DNA of 64,000 bases, taken from Neorhizobium alkalisoli. GTDB lineage: Bacteria; Pseudomonadota; Alphaproteobacteria; Rhizobiales; Rhizobiaceae. The notes beneath the pieces are model-generated. The model saw nothing but the letters and a program-made list of their open reading frames with translations, was not told where the DNA came from and made no database searches. The first letter of the stretch is position 1; the number at the start of each line of letters is the position of its first letter. A program made the translations under genes and the position numbers. Below are positions 63,888 through 64,000 of the stretch, piece after piece. The stretch is taken from positions 124,001-188,000 of the forward strand of contig NZ_PVBN01000009.1 of the NCBI RefSeq assembly GCF_002968635.1. Reading direction: 5' to 3'.

Positions 63888-64000
63888 CCGTCGACTCCTT
63901 TGAGATTAAGTTTGGACAACGGCAGGCCCCGAACGCGCTGGCCCGCAAGGACGGAGACCGCGTTTGCAACGGCCGGGGGGACGCCGGGCAGACCGGGCTC
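63884..64000 (-). CDS. C-terminus of molybdenum-binding subunit (xanthine dehydrogenase/IorB family), truncated by window edge
   Basis: The last 38 codons of a gene running in from the right edge. The peptide PGLPGVPPAVANAV... followed by GQRVRGLPL is the standard ending of the molybdopterin-binding subunit of isoquinoline 1-oxidoreductase / aldehyde dehydrogenase enzymes. Coupling to the cytochrome c gene suggests the periplasmic, cytochrome-linked form. Confidence 0.75.
   Translation of the reverse strand, partial: EPGLPGVPPAVANAVSVLAGQRVRGLPLSKLNLKGVDG

Noticed and set aside
1..64000. Mobile elements, CRISPR arrays, tRNA or rRNA genes
   Set aside because: No transposase, integrase, regular direct-repeat array, or tRNA/rRNA-like sequence was seen on either strand.

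Overview
The window is typical of Rhizobiaceae (Alphaproteobacteria; Rhizobium, Agrobacterium or Sinorhizobium-like). It is GC-rich and carries a rhizobial-type rhamnose locus (rhaDI diverging from rhaRSTPQUK), a hybrid FixL / FixK / OmpR-type regulator set, RirA-like iron boxes, an Atu4866-family gene and many ABC sugar transport genes. I see no tRNA, rRNA, insertion sequence, phage gene, replication origin or CRISPR array. The gene content is accessory and catabolic, as on a chromid, a large plasmid or a second chromosome; that last point is inference.

Layout. 0-3.3 kb: the 3' end of an O-antigen ligase/polymerase-like gene, a membrane acyltransferase and a GMC oxidoreductase, probably the edge of a surface polysaccharide cluster. 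3.4-11.5 kb: an AraC regulator diverging from a CUT1 ABC importer, followed by cytoplasmic GH28 and GH105 enzymes (uptake and cleavage of pectin / rhamnogalacturonan oligomers). 11.5-16.5 kb: two tiny hydrophilic genes, a CHASE4-GGDEF-EAL protein and a methyltransferase/erythromycin-esterase fusion. 16.5-27.4 kb: complete L-rhamnose uptake and catabolism, with a symmetrical divergent operator. 27.4-31 kb: hybrid FixL with heme-PAS residues, FixK, and a divergent FxkR-like response regulator, with a K-box-like direct repeat between the last two. 31-37 kb: tyrosine/homogentisate degradation (maiA, a Rieske protein, hpd, hmgA, fahA) with Lrp and MarR regulators. 37-43 kb: ferric hydroxamate uptake (fhuDB, fhuF and a TonB receptor) with two IRO-type boxes and no local ATPase gene. 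43.3-48.4 kb: a cytochrome c and an alternative heme-copper oxidase operon. 48.4-52.5 kb: an IolG-like dehydrogenase, two TIM-barrel isomerases and a LacI regulator. 52.5-57 kb: cspA, a DUF6481 gene and a fatty acid desaturase, then LysR / SDR / Atu4866 genes. 57-60.5 kb: a BtuCDF-like ABC importer behind a full cobalamin riboswitch, with a Zur-like palindrome in the promoter. 60.6-64 kb: an MFS / cyclophilin-like / alcohol dehydrogenase operon, then a cytochrome c and the last codons of a molybdenum hydroxylase subunit.

How the genes connect. The pectin section releases rhamnose-containing products that the adjacent rha section can burn, so 3.4-27.4 kb reads as one plant cell wall module. 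The FixL/FixK/FxkR section is a micro-oxic sensing circuit in the same window as a terminal oxidase, but I found no convincing FixK box in front of the oxidase. Three separate metal or cofactor inputs (IRO boxes, the B12 riboswitch, the Zur-like palindrome) govern the transport genes in the second half.
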